A stretch of 64,000 nt of DNA, from contig NZ_CP070973.1 of NCBI RefSeq assembly GCF_017086405.1, positions 3,938,739 to 4,002,738 on the forward strand, written 5' to 3'. Numbering within the stretch: the first letter of the stretch is position 1; each line of letters starts with the position of its first letter. The position numbers and the translations under genes were made by a program. The notes under the pieces are model-generated. The model was not told the DNA's origin. It was given only the letters and a program-made list of their open reading frames with translations, and searched no databases. Positions 51,510-59,560 of this stretch are shown piece by piece. This stretch comes from Mycobacterium gordonae (GTDB lineage Bacteria; Actinomycetota; Actinomycetes; Mycobacteriales; Mycobacteriaceae).

Positions 51510-52622
51510 GTGGGAACTCGCCGCCGTGTAATTGTCTGGGGACCTGGCGAAGTGGGCGCCGCCGCCATCGCCGCGGTGCTGGCTGACGACCATTTAGAGC
51601 TAGTGGGGGTCAAGGTTTTCAGTCACGGTAAGGAAGGCCGGGACGCGGGCGAACTCGCTGGAGTCGGCCCGTGCGGTGTACTTGCCACCCGGTCTACCGA
51701 TGATCTTTTGGCCTCGGACGCCGACGTGGTTCTGTTGACGTGCGCCGCATCAGCGGTTGTCGGGGGACTGGACAACGATGTGATTGCCATGTTGCTGTCC
51801 GGGAAGAACGTCATCGCAACCGTCGCGTATCACAATGTGGCGCGGCCAAACTGGACGTCTGTGCACCGCCCATCCCCGGCGAAGCTTCAGGAAGCCGCAG
51901 TGCGCGGACGCGCATCACTGTACGGCGCCGGGGTCCACCCGTCGTACATGACCGAGCGGGTCGCGTTGACGCTAGCGGCTGGGTTGGGAACAGTCGATCA
52001 CGTTCGCGTTGTTGAGGCTCTCGATTTCTCCCTCGCGCCGGCCGATATGTGGGGAGGACTCGGGGCCATCGGCTTCGGTGGGTCACCGGAATCACTTAGC
52101 GACGACAACATGCTTGCTCGATTCGGCGATATGTATTACGCGGACCTCGTGGCCAACCTGGCCTTCGCCATCCGCGGTGTCAGCAACGAAGAGATACGCA
52201 CCGAAAGCCGGCTTGTAGGTCGCCCGGTCGCCGACCGACTGCAGCTACCGCAGATAACTGTGGAGCCAGGAAACGTCGGCGCACTACATCTGACGACCAA
52301 CGCATTCGTCAGGAACGATCTCGTTGCCACGAACGAAGAAGTGTGGTTCCTGGGTGCCCCTAACGCTTTTCGAGGTGACGATCTTCCATTCGAGGGTTGG
52401 AAGCAGGGACTGATCGGCTACACAATCGAAGCTCGCAACAGCAGTACCCGGCTCCGGAGCCAGATCGAGTACGAGATCTTCGGCCCCCCCAATCCCGTTA
52501 CGCAGATGTCGGTGCGCTCGATTATCGACGCCATTGACCCTGTGTGCCGCGCCCAGCCGGGAGTTCTTATCGACGATGCCACCCACCATGTGCGCCCTGA
52601 TCCCCGACTCAGTTCGATCTGA
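51510..52622 (+). CDS. Dihydrodipicolinate-reductase-like dehydrogenase
   Basis: A 370-residue NAD(P)-dependent protein. The N terminus, VIVWGPGEVGAAAIAAVLAD, is a Rossmann dinucleotide loop, then ELVGVKVFSHGKEGRDAGEL and ADVVLLTCAASAVVGGLDND follow as in DapB-like or 2,4-diaminopentanoate-dehydrogenase-like proteins. The central part has YGAGVHPSYMTERVALTLA, with GxGxHP replacing the DapB lysine-binding motif. Such proteins often occur next to TetR regulators in mycobacteria. The reaction is not known. GTG at 51510 is preceded by AGAGG. Confidence 0.85.
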   Translation: MGTRRRVIVWGPGEVGAAAIAAVLADDHLELVGVKVFSHGKEGRDAGELAGVGPCGVLATRSTDDLLASDADVVLLTCAASAVVGGLDNDVIAMLLSGKNVIATVAYHNVARPNWTSVHRPSPAKLQEAAVRGRASLYGAGVHPSYMTERVALTLAAGLGTVDHVRVVEALDFSLAPADMWGGLGAIGFGGSPESLSDDNMLARFGDMYYADLVANLAFAIRGVSNEEIRTESRLVGRPVADRLQLPQITVEPGNVGALHLTTNAFVRNDLVATNEEVWFLGAPNAFRGDDLPFEGWKQGLIGYTIEARNSSTRLRSQIEYEIFGPPNPVTQMSVRSIIDAIDPVCRAQPGVLIDDATHHVRPDPRLSSI

Positions 52623-52978
52623 AGTCCGCCAGCTTCATCAACCCAACGCAGACGCGCGGCGGCATAGGTGCTCAAGTTGAGAGATGCGGCGTTTAGTTGA
52701 CATAATGTCGCTTATCGGCAAAGGGCGCGTCCTGGGCGAACGGAAGGGCTCGAGCCGAGCTCCAGGCAACACCGGTGCTCCACGGCTCGGTCGCATGTCG
52801 TGCGACCTACGGGCGGCCCGATTGCGTGGCACTCATTCCTCGGAAGGCGCCCGAACTCGCCCAGGCGCCAATAGCCGACCGCCGGCGAAGCCCCAGCCGC
52901 CAAAAGCCGACCGCCGGCGAACCCGGACCCAACAGTCAGGCGATCCTGCCTCCTATCACCTCCGCGCCACCAGCAATA

Positions 52979-53014
52979 CGTCACTGTGACGAATTAGTCT
53001 GCAGCGCAGGGCTT
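52979..53014. repeat. Palindromic element, copy 1
   Basis: CGTCAC-T-GTGACG (52979-52991), a perfect 13-bp palindrome, followed by AAT and a second, weaker inverted repeat (CTGC-AGC-GCAG) and a CTT end. It matches the copy at 53219 over about 36 bp with most bases conserved, and the two start exactly 240 bp apart. Role unknown. Confidence 0.6.
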
Positions 53015-53218
53015 CTGACGCAGGTGCAACGATCGCGACTGGATGCCATCCGCGCCGCCCTGGCCACCCGAGCAGTCGTCTCGGCACTGCCACGGCCGCT
53101 CGGCTACACGGATGTCGACGACGGCCGACGGACCGGCCCACGGGCACCGACCGCCCCCCAGCCCCCTTTAGTCAACCGGTATGTGCTGCCGCAGCCAAGC
53201 GCACTCGCGACATCAAAA

Positions 53219-53254
53219 CGTCACTGTGACGAATGGATCTGCGGCGCAGATCTT
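53219..53254. repeat. Palindromic element, copy 2
   Basis: CGTCAC-T-GTGACG (53219-53231), then AATG and GATCTGCG-G-CGCAGATC, a perfect 17-bp palindrome (8-bp arms), then a T run. This version has the stronger second palindrome. Two side-by-side dyads of this kind could be protein-binding sites or encode two RNA hairpins. Confidence 0.6.
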
Positions 53255-53674
53255 TTCGAGCAACGCCCGATGACTACCTTCGCCACCGGGCTGGGCGTAC
53301 CCCCGACAGTCAAAACCCGCGTCCGGACGCCGCAATCGTGGCTGCCAGGCGGAACGGCGATGCTCCGAAACATTTGCGTATGTCATGTGCCTGGCGTGAC
53401 CGCTTGACCACCTGCGTCGCTCAGATAATTCTGGCTACTAACCAAGCGTTCCCTCGCCTAGTAGCCACGCGGCCAGCGACGTCCGCTTGGTTTGCGCTTG
53501 TGCGCAAACGAGTTACGTGGGCGCGATCGGCACAACGGTGGTTGCCATACCGGGACGGCTCCTCAGCCATTGCGACGGAACGCCTACGGAACAAAGGAGC
53601 GACCGATTCAGCACATCGAGCAGCACGGCGATCAAGCCAGCGGCCAAGGGCCACAGACGTCACGAAGCGACCGT

Positions 53675-55159
53675 GTGCGATCCGTCCTGCAGCATGACCT
53701 GCCCGCCTCCCTAGTGGTCTTTCTGATCGCACTCCCACTCTCGGTCGGAATCGCGATCGCTTCGGGCGCGCCGGTGCTCTCGGGTCTGATCTCTGCCGTC
53801 GTCGGAGGGATCGTCGTCGGACTCATCGGTGGCGCGCCGCTGGCGGTCAGCGGTCCGGCCAACGGCATGATGGTCGTCACCGCCGGCCTCGTCACGCAAT
53901 TCGGTTGGCGCGTGACGTGTTTGTTCACCGTGGCCGCTGGTGTCCTGCAACTCATCCTCGGACTCAGCCGGATTGCCCGGGCAGTACTGGTAATCTCGCC
54001 CGTCGTCGTACACGCGATGCTGGCCGGCATCGGCATCACCATCGCCCTTCAGCAGACGCACGTCCTGCTGGGTGGCGAGTCGCACAGTACCGCCTGGGAA
54101 AACATCGTTCAGCTGCCGGCACAGATTGCCGACGCAGAACGGCCGGGCGTGTTTCTGGGCGTCCTGGTGATCGCGATCATGGTTGCCTGGCACTGGGCGC
54201 CACCCAAAGTGGCCGCTATTCCCGGTCCCCTCGTGGCCATCGCCGTGGCAACCATCATCTCGCTGATCTTTCCGTTCGAACTGGACCGCATCAAACTCAC
54301 CGGCTCACCGCTGGATGCAGTCGCGCTGCCGGCCCTGCCCGAAGGAAACTGGGGCGCGGTAGCGATCAGCATCGTCACGGTTGCCTTCATCGCCAGCGTC
54401 GAGAGCCTGCTGGGAGCCGTCGCGATCGACAGGATGCATCACGGTAAGCCCACCAACTTCAATCGCGAATTGGCCGGACAGGGCGTCGCGAACATGACGT
54501 CCGGAATGATCGGCGGGCTCCCGGTCGCCGCAGCAATCGTGCGCAGCTCCGCCAACGTCCAGGCGGGCGCCCGAACCCGCGCCGCGACGGTCATGCACAG
54601 CGTTTGGATCCTGGTCTTCACCCTGTTCTTCTCCGGTCTGATCCAACAGATCCCGTCCGCCGCCCTCGCCGGACTGCTCGTCTTCGTGGGTATCCGACTG
54701 CTGCAACCGGCTCATATCGAAACCGCCGTGCGCAACGGCGACCTGGCGGTCTATGTGGTGACCGTCGCCGGCGTAGTCTTTCTCAACCTCATGCAGGGCG
54801 TGCTGATCGGACTCGCGCTGGCCATCGCGTTGACGGCGTGGAAGGTGATGTGGTTCAGGATCCACGCCGAACGCGATGGCGACGATTGGCGCGTAGGCGT
54901 TGAGGGCGCGTGTACATTCTTGTCCTTACCCCGGCTGACCAAGGTGCTGGCCGCCATCCCGGAGGGCACGGCCGTCACGGTCACCATGTCGGTTATCTAC
55001 CTCGACCATGCCGCACATCAGGCGATTGCCGATTGGCAACGACGACATCAGGCGACCGGAGGAACCGTCCATATCAACGGCGGTGTGCACACCGGCCGTC
55101 GCGCACGCCATGCGATGGATGACCTCACCGAAGAGGAAAGGCCCGGAGCGACCGCGTAG
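53675..55159 (+). CDS. SulP/SLC26 family anion transporter
   Basis: A 494-residue inner-membrane transporter with about ten to twelve membrane helices. SulP marks include LPASLVVFLIALPLSVGIAI, VSGPANGMMVVTAG, VVHAMLAGIGITIAL, FIASVESLLGAVAID and GQGVANMTSGMIGGLPVAA. A C-terminal STAS-like domain follows (from about residue 410, SVIYLDHAAHQAIADWQRRH). It would carry sulfate, bicarbonate or a related anion. It resembles the transporter half of Rv3273, but no carbonic anhydrase domain is attached. The frame is open upstream to 53492; the GTG at 53675 is the closest good start, with others possible up to about 15 codons earlier. Confidence 0.9.
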   Translation: MRSVLQHDLPASLVVFLIALPLSVGIAIASGAPVLSGLISAVVGGIVVGLIGGAPLAVSGPANGMMVVTAGLVTQFGWRVTCLFTVAAGVLQLILGLSRIARAVLVISPVVVHAMLAGIGITIALQQTHVLLGGESHSTAWENIVQLPAQIADAERPGVFLGVLVIAIMVAWHWAPPKVAAIPGPLVAIAVATIISLIFPFELDRIKLTGSPLDAVALPALPEGNWGAVAISIVTVAFIASVESLLGAVAIDRMHHGKPTNFNRELAGQGVANMTSGMIGGLPVAAAIVRSSANVQAGARTRAATVMHSVWILVFTLFFSGLIQQIPSAALAGLLVFVGIRLLQPAHIETAVRNGDLAVYVVTVAGVVFLNLMQGVLIGLALAIALTAWKVMWFRIHAERDGDDWRVGVEGACTFLSLPRLTKVLAAIPEGTAVTVTMSVIYLDHAAHQAIADWQRRHQATGGTVHINGGVHTGRRARHAMDDLTEEERPGATA

Positions 55160-55262
55160 TTGGACACGCCTCCGATCGGCCCGGCTACGCACCTTCGTGG
55201 TCGCAATGGCCGGCAGAGCGATCGTCGGCGTCGACAAGCGGTTGCGCTGGCCACCGGCGCAC

Positions 55263-55628
55263 CTACTCGCAATCGCCCACCTGGTCGATGACCTTCTTCA
55301 ACGGCGCGGCGGGCGTAACACTGGGAACGTAGCCGGGATTGTCGGCGGACCAGGCGATCTTGGAGCAGTAACCGGGGCCGGTCGGCTGAGCGGCCCGCCA
55401 CGTTTCCAAAGTCGGCCGGCAGTTGTAAGTGTCGGATTGATTGGCGAAGACGGCGCGGTCGGGCATGCCGGGTCCGTGTTGCCAGATGATTAGGCCACTC
55501 GAGATCGGCAGATCGCACGGCGAATTCGGGATCGGGACGGTGCGCACGTCGCCGTGAGCCGTCGGGGCGAGCGGGAACGACGCACAGGCTGCCATCGTCA
55601 AGGCGGCTGTGGCGATCGAGCGAATCAT
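55263..55628 (-). CDS. Small exported protein, function unknown
   Basis: A 121-residue protein with a signal peptide (RSIATAALTMAACASFPLAP, cut near AHGDV). The mature part has IPNSPCDLPISSGLIIWQHG, SDTYNCRPTLETWRAAQPTG and GYCSKIAWSADNPGY, with four cysteines that could form two disulfides. It ends VIDQVGDCE. No known domain. The ATG at 55626-55628 is a good start. It is convergent with the SulP gene. Confidence 0.8.
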   Translation of the reverse strand: MIRSIATAALTMAACASFPLAPTAHGDVRTVPIPNSPCDLPISSGLIIWQHGPGMPDRAVFANQSDTYNCRPTLETWRAAQPTGPGYCSKIAWSADNPGYVPSVTPAAPLKKVIDQVGDCE

Positions 55629-55746
55629 CAGTTGGCTGCCCCCTTTTCTGCTCGGTATCGGGTAGCCGTATTCGAGCGTGCTCGTTCTAGGTTAACCCCC
55701 GGAGTCCACCAGCAAACGGCTGTTCCTGCGGGTTTACGATGACGCC

Positions 55747-56607
55747 GTGGCCGATGTGACGGTGGCGATATTCACGTTCACCCGAAACGAAGCGACGGCC
55801 GTGGCGGAGTTGCTGGCACGCCTGTGTGTCGACCTACCGATTTTCGGAACAACGGTCTGGGCTCCGACCGGACCGGCCGAGGCGGCGTTGCAGGGCCGCC
55901 TGTCTGACGGACGCACGGCCAGACTGGAGCACCATGCGCTGAGCGCCCAAGGGAACGTTGTTGCCGCGGCCGCACTGAGCAGGGCGACCCGAGACAATCG
56001 CGCCGACTACTACGTCTTCTATGGCTGCTGCGGAACGGTAGACCCCGACTTGATTGGCCAGGTGTTTCGGGCCGAGAAAGTGTCATACCTGTCGCTGGGG
56101 GTGGTGGCCGCCGCCGCCGAGGGCGAAGTCGTCAAGTTGCAGAACAAGTGGATCGTCCGCACGCAACCCGCCGAACAAGCTCCGCTGGAAGCGATCGAGC
56201 TGCGGGCCGGCTCAGCAGGCGCTCCAGGTTCCGTGTGGGGGTTGGACGTCCCGGACGCTCACGTTCTCGCCACCGACAAGGTCATCAAGATTTCCCCAGG
56301 TGTGGCACCGGCGCCGCTGAATTCGTCATCGGGCGGTGCGGTCTACGCCAAGGAGAACTGGTCGTACTCTTTGGCGCTTGCCCTCTACTCTCACATGGCG
56401 ACCATGCCGGTACTCGTCGACATGGAGTCCTTCGGTATCGCTTCGGCGATGCGGTCGCTGGGTTTGTGTGAGCGAGTCCTTGTCCTGCGCGTCGCGTCAG
56501 ACGCACTGAGTGACAAGGCAGACCAAACGGATCAAGATCAACTCGACTTCCTCAGAGCGGGTTTGGCGGAGCTGGCTGCAGCGGTGGCCACTATCTTGGG
56601 AATCTGA
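55747..56607 (+). CDS. Nucleosidase/phosphorylase superfamily protein (MTAN/PNP-like)
   Basis: A 286-residue protein that fits the PNP/UDP-phosphorylase superfamily, though distantly. It starts VTVAIFTFTRNEATAVAELL, has YYVFYGCCGTVDPDLIGQVF (phosphate or nucleobase Gly loop), LDVPDAHVLATDKVI, and near the end MPVLVDMESFGIASAMRSLG with VLVLRVASDALSDKADQ, which matches the MExxG and R-(V/I)-(I/A)-SD motifs where Glu holds the ribose and Asp acts on the base. It would cleave the N-glycosidic bond of a nucleoside; the substrate is not known. GTG 55747 is the start. Its TGA overlaps the ATG of the next gene by 1 bp, so the two are coupled. Confidence 0.78.
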   Translation: MADVTVAIFTFTRNEATAVAELLARLCVDLPIFGTTVWAPTGPAEAALQGRLSDGRTARLEHHALSAQGNVVAAAALSRATRDNRADYYVFYGCCGTVDPDLIGQVFRAEKVSYLSLGVVAAAAEGEVVKLQNKWIVRTQPAEQAPLEAIELRAGSAGAPGSVWGLDVPDAHVLATDKVIKISPGVAPAPLNSSSGGAVYAKENWSYSLALALYSHMATMPVLVDMESFGIASAMRSLGLCERVLVLRVASDALSDKADQTDQDQLDFLRAGLAELAAAVATILGI

Positions 56608-57512
56608 TGGCGCAGCAACGGATACCGCGGACACTCGAAGACGAGGTGCGAAGATTGCGGGCCGGGATGGTCAAGCACCCACCCTCGACGCGTGACCCGC
56701 GCGAAGCGGAAATGGTTCGTGTCGTTTCGGCGGCATCACTAGCCTGGGATGGTCAACTGGACCGCGTTGATCGTTTCTCACTTCCGCTCCTGCCGTCTGG
56801 CACGCAGACCCACGACCGGGCAAACCCCGCGATGACGTCGCAACTCTTCCTGGAACAGGTGGCTTCCGACTATCGACGAGTGGCATCCTGCTCGCTCGAC
56901 CTCCGCGAGACGGAAGCACGGCGCAACACCCGCGAGGGTGCGACGGCCCTCGAACGCGCCGGTGTCGCCAGTCGGCCCGTCGCGCCACTGGCCATCGGGC
57001 AATACCTCGCGGCGTGCGCAGCCGCCGGAGACCTGACGAGGCTGCTAGCGCCCTGGCTGTCGCCCGCCGACGACACCGGACCGCGATACGCGGCGGCGTT
57101 CGGCGATGTTCTCGGGCCGATGATCCAAGCCGCACTGGATCTTCCACACACCGCCACGACGATCGCGCTCCCGGAATGGGCCGGCAAGGTCGGAAAGGCA
57201 TGGTGCGAAAAGTTTCTCGCGACAGGGGCCGAAATTCTCAATCACCCGGCGCTGCTCACCCGTTCACAAACCGAAGGACGAGCGATGATGACGTCTCGGC
57301 AAAGCTCGGTGGACGTTTCGCGGACCACTAACGAAATCATCGCGCTCGCCGAAGCTTTCCGGCGGGTGGTCGATGTCCGGGTCAGTGAGACTGCAGATCA
57401 GCCGAAGATCGACCTCGTTCTCTCCGGCGACCCGCTCAGCAGAGAGGAATTCGACCGGTTCACCAGTAGCACACAGAACATTGCGGCCAGTGTGACGATT
57501 CTGTCTTCTTAA
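56607..57512 (+). CDS. Unknown protein coupled to the nucleosidase-like gene
   Basis: A 301-residue soluble protein starting at ATG 56607 inside the previous stop codon (TGATG type). It begins with a charged helix (PRTLEDEVRRLRAGMVKHPP), has a middle segment around RRNTREGATALERAGVASRP, and a C-terminal part EIIALAEAFRRVVDVRVSET and DPLSREEFDRFTSSTQNIAA. No signal peptide, membrane helix or recognised catalytic motif is visible. The obligate coupling suggests a joint function with the nucleosidase, for example regulator, sensor or substrate adaptor. Its TAA overlaps the stop of the convergent thioesterase gene by 4 bp. Confidence 0.8.
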   Translation: MAQQRIPRTLEDEVRRLRAGMVKHPPSTRDPREAEMVRVVSAASLAWDGQLDRVDRFSLPLLPSGTQTHDRANPAMTSQLFLEQVASDYRRVASCSLDLRETEARRNTREGATALERAGVASRPVAPLAIGQYLAACAAAGDLTRLLAPWLSPADDTGPRYAAAFGDVLGPMIQAALDLPHTATTIALPEWAGKVGKAWCEKFLATGAEILNHPALLTRSQTEGRAMMTSRQSSVDVSRTTNEIIALAEAFRRVVDVRVSETADQPKIDLVLSGDPLSREEFDRFTSSTQNIAASVTILSS

Positions 57513-58336
57513 ACCCGCTGCGGCGGGAAGTACATCTCCTGTCGCACGGTACACACCAAGTCGCCGTTGCGGTTGAACATGGTTCCGTTGGCCAGCGCGA
57601 GGGAGTCCGCGCTGCTCGGCGAAGAGCGGTCAAACAGAAGCCAATCCGACAACACGGCGGGTGAGTGGAACCACACGGAATGGTCCCGCTGCGAAGACTC
57701 TCCAACTCCCCCATGCGCGGCGAATGCCGGCTCGGTCAACGTCACCGCCGACAGATAGACCACCAGGCTCGCGGTCAGCACCCGATCGTCGGGAACCGCG
57801 CCGTCCGGTCGCCACCACATCGCCGACCGCGCCGGAGGCTCGTTCTTACTATCGACGAGGCGGCGTTCGAACCAGCGCAGGCTGGCCCAGCGTCCCCGGG
57901 TACTCTCATCGGACTCAGCGAGGTGCGGGGGCACCCAAGGCAACGTCTCCGGCGCGGGCGCCGGTGGAATCGGCGGTTGGTAGACCACCTGAGCGGACGC
58001 GGGATCGGCGACCTTGAACGACGACATCGCCTCCATCAGAATTTTCCCGTCCTGGCGCGCGGTAACCCGGCGCGCCGAAAAGGTCCGTCCCTCTTGTAGA
58101 TTCACCACCTCGAAATCCACCGTACGGCGGGCGTCGCCCGGGCGGAGGAAATACGTGTGCACGCTGTGTGGCGTGCGGCCCGGCGCGGTGTGACTCGCCG
58201 CCAGGAACGCCTGGGCCGAAATGTGTCCACCGAGGATGTGGTTGGCCGGCGCGGGCAGTTGCCGGCCGACGAAGAGCCACGGATCGACGCGCGCGAGCTT
58301 CAGCGTGGCAAGCACGTCGCCGAGAGAGGATGACAT
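57509..58336 (-). CDS. Acyl-CoA thioesterase II (TesB-like)
   Basis: A 275-residue double-hotdog thioesterase that hydrolyses fatty acyl-CoA. The first hotdog has NHILGGHISAQAFLAASHTA (helix with catalytic-side Gly/His) and HSVHTYFLRPGDARRTVDFE; the second has VVYLSAVTLTEPAFAAHGG, RDHSVWFHSPAVLSDWLLFD and MFNRNGDLVCTVRQEMYF, including the usual Asp and Thr/Gln region. The start is the ATG at 58334-58336. It is 36 bp from the CobW-like gene, upstream in the same direction. Confidence 0.93.
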   Translation of the reverse strand: MSSSLGDVLATLKLARVDPWLFVGRQLPAPANHILGGHISAQAFLAASHTAPGRTPHSVHTYFLRPGDARRTVDFEVVNLQEGRTFSARRVTARQDGKILMEAMSSFKVADPASAQVVYQPPIPPAPAPETLPWVPPHLAESDESTRGRWASLRWFERRLVDSKNEPPARSAMWWRPDGAVPDDRVLTASLVVYLSAVTLTEPAFAAHGGVGESSQRDHSVWFHSPAVLSDWLLFDRSSPSSADSLALANGTMFNRNGDLVCTVRQEMYFPPQRV

Positions 58337-58372
58337 CGCCCCGTATCTTGCCCGATCACAACCCAGCCAGAC

Positions 58373-59389
58373 TCAGCAGCTGAGTTGCCGGTATCGCTGT
58401 AGCCGCCGCAGCGCCGTCTCTGACGCCGCAGCAGTGACCGGTCGTAGAGCTCTGACCAGTTCGGCGCGCACGACGGGGACGTCGAAATGCATGCCTATTG
58501 CCACCAGAGAGTTCCCGACGGCCCGAGGCGGCGCCTTGGCAATGTGGATGCCACTACCGACGAGATTAAGGACATAGGTTCGGGTCGACCGCCCGTGCCG
58601 CACCGCCACCACACCTTTGAGCCGGAATACTCCGTCGGGCGGCTGTTCGACCAGGTCGAACAGCGCATCGAGGTCGACACATCCGGTACTGGTGACGGTG
58701 ACGGCATCAGCGTGGACGTGGTCGTGGGTGTGCTCGGTGTCGAGCCATAACTCTCGGAACGAAAGTTGCCCCACTTCTTCGGCCGATTGCAGCGAGTCGA
58801 ACAGCAGCGCCGGATCGATGCGGCCTCCCGTGGTGCCCACCACCTGAACCCTTGGGTTTCGTTGCGCCACACGTTCCCTGACGCGTTGCAACACCACTGG
58901 CCGCTGTTCTTCGGGCACCTGGTCGAGCTTGTTGACCACCACCAGCGAGGCCACGCCGTAGCGCACGGGAGGCAGCTCGGTGCGATCGACGGTGTCAAAG
59001 TGGTTGACAGCGTCGACAACATCGACCAGGCCGCCGCTTCGGACCCCAGACAACTTGCTGAAGCCGATGATCCGCGCGATCGACACCGGATCGGCCAGCC
59101 CGCTGGCCTCGACGATGATGGCGTCGAGCCGACGGGCGGGATCCGCGAGCTTGACCAGAGCGTCGTCGAGCCCGCCGTCGTCGGGCAGGCAGCAGATGCA
59201 TCCTCCGGCGATCGAGGCGGGCTCGTCGACCTGGCCGGCGACCAGTGCGGCGTCGACGTTGAGCTCGCCGAAGTCGTTGACCACTACCCCGATTCGCGTG
59301 CCCGGGGCACGCAGCAAATGGTTCAGCAGGGTTGTCTTGCCGGCGCCGAGATGACCGGTGAGCGCGATCACAGGTATCGCAGACAACAC
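58373..59389 (-). CDS. CobW/COG0523 family GTP-binding metallochaperone
   Basis: A 338-residue G3E GTPase. It has the Walker A motif ALTGHLGAGKTTLLNHLL, the metal-binding GGCICCLPDDGG (CxCC), IIVEASGLADPVSIAR as the Walker B/E-x-S-G-L region and VVNKLDQVPEEQ (NKxD). A His-rich loop, TEHTHDHVHADAV, could hold zinc or another metal. The C-terminal CobW domain is complete. It may deliver zinc, cobalt or another metal to a target protein; no metal enzyme is adjacent. Starts are possible at GTG 59389 and TTG 59386, both behind GGGAG; upstream ATG 59416 is less likely. Confidence 0.9.
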   Translation of the reverse strand: MLSAIPVIALTGHLGAGKTTLLNHLLRAPGTRIGVVVNDFGELNVDAALVAGQVDEPASIAGGCICCLPDDGGLDDALVKLADPARRLDAIIVEASGLADPVSIARIIGFSKLSGVRSGGLVDVVDAVNHFDTVDRTELPPVRYGVASLVVVNKLDQVPEEQRPVVLQRVRERVAQRNPRVQVVGTTGGRIDPALLFDSLQSAEEVGQLSFRELWLDTEHTHDHVHADAVTVTSTGCVDLDALFDLVEQPPDGVFRLKGVVAVRHGRSTRTYVLNLVGSGIHIAKAPPRAVGNSLVAIGMHFDVPVVRAELVRALRPVTAAASETALRRLQRYRQLSC

Positions 59390-59560
59390 GCGCTCCCGAC
59401 GTCGGCAACAGGTCATGGCAAGGCTAGCCGGAGCGTTCGTCGGCCCGGTCACCCTAGCCGTTTTCTTAGGTTTGGCTACCAGTGCCGTAGGCTTTGCGGC
59501 GATTTGTGAACGCAAACGCGCACCCCTAGGCGCTCAACCGACCGAACGGACTTCAAGCAA

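Larger units (their letters stand above)
52623..53674. other. About 1 kb without a convincing gene
   Basis: Between the dehydrogenase and SulP genes several frames are open, the longest about 210 codons (52775-53407), but they lack motifs and have Arg/Pro/Ala-biased composition typical of spurious GC-rich frames. The region holds a duplicated palindromic element (52979-53014 and 53219-53254) and a short direct repeat of AGCCGACCGCCGGCGAA near 52874 and 52903. It may be decayed DNA or a non-coding regulatory stretch. Confidence 0.5.

Noticed and set aside
52775..53407. Plus-strand 210-codon reading with a twice repeated RHCDE..C segment
   Set aside because: The repeated peptide is just the translation of the duplicated palindromic DNA element; the rest is low-complexity Arg/Pro/Ala. 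Kept as a DNA repeat, not a gene.
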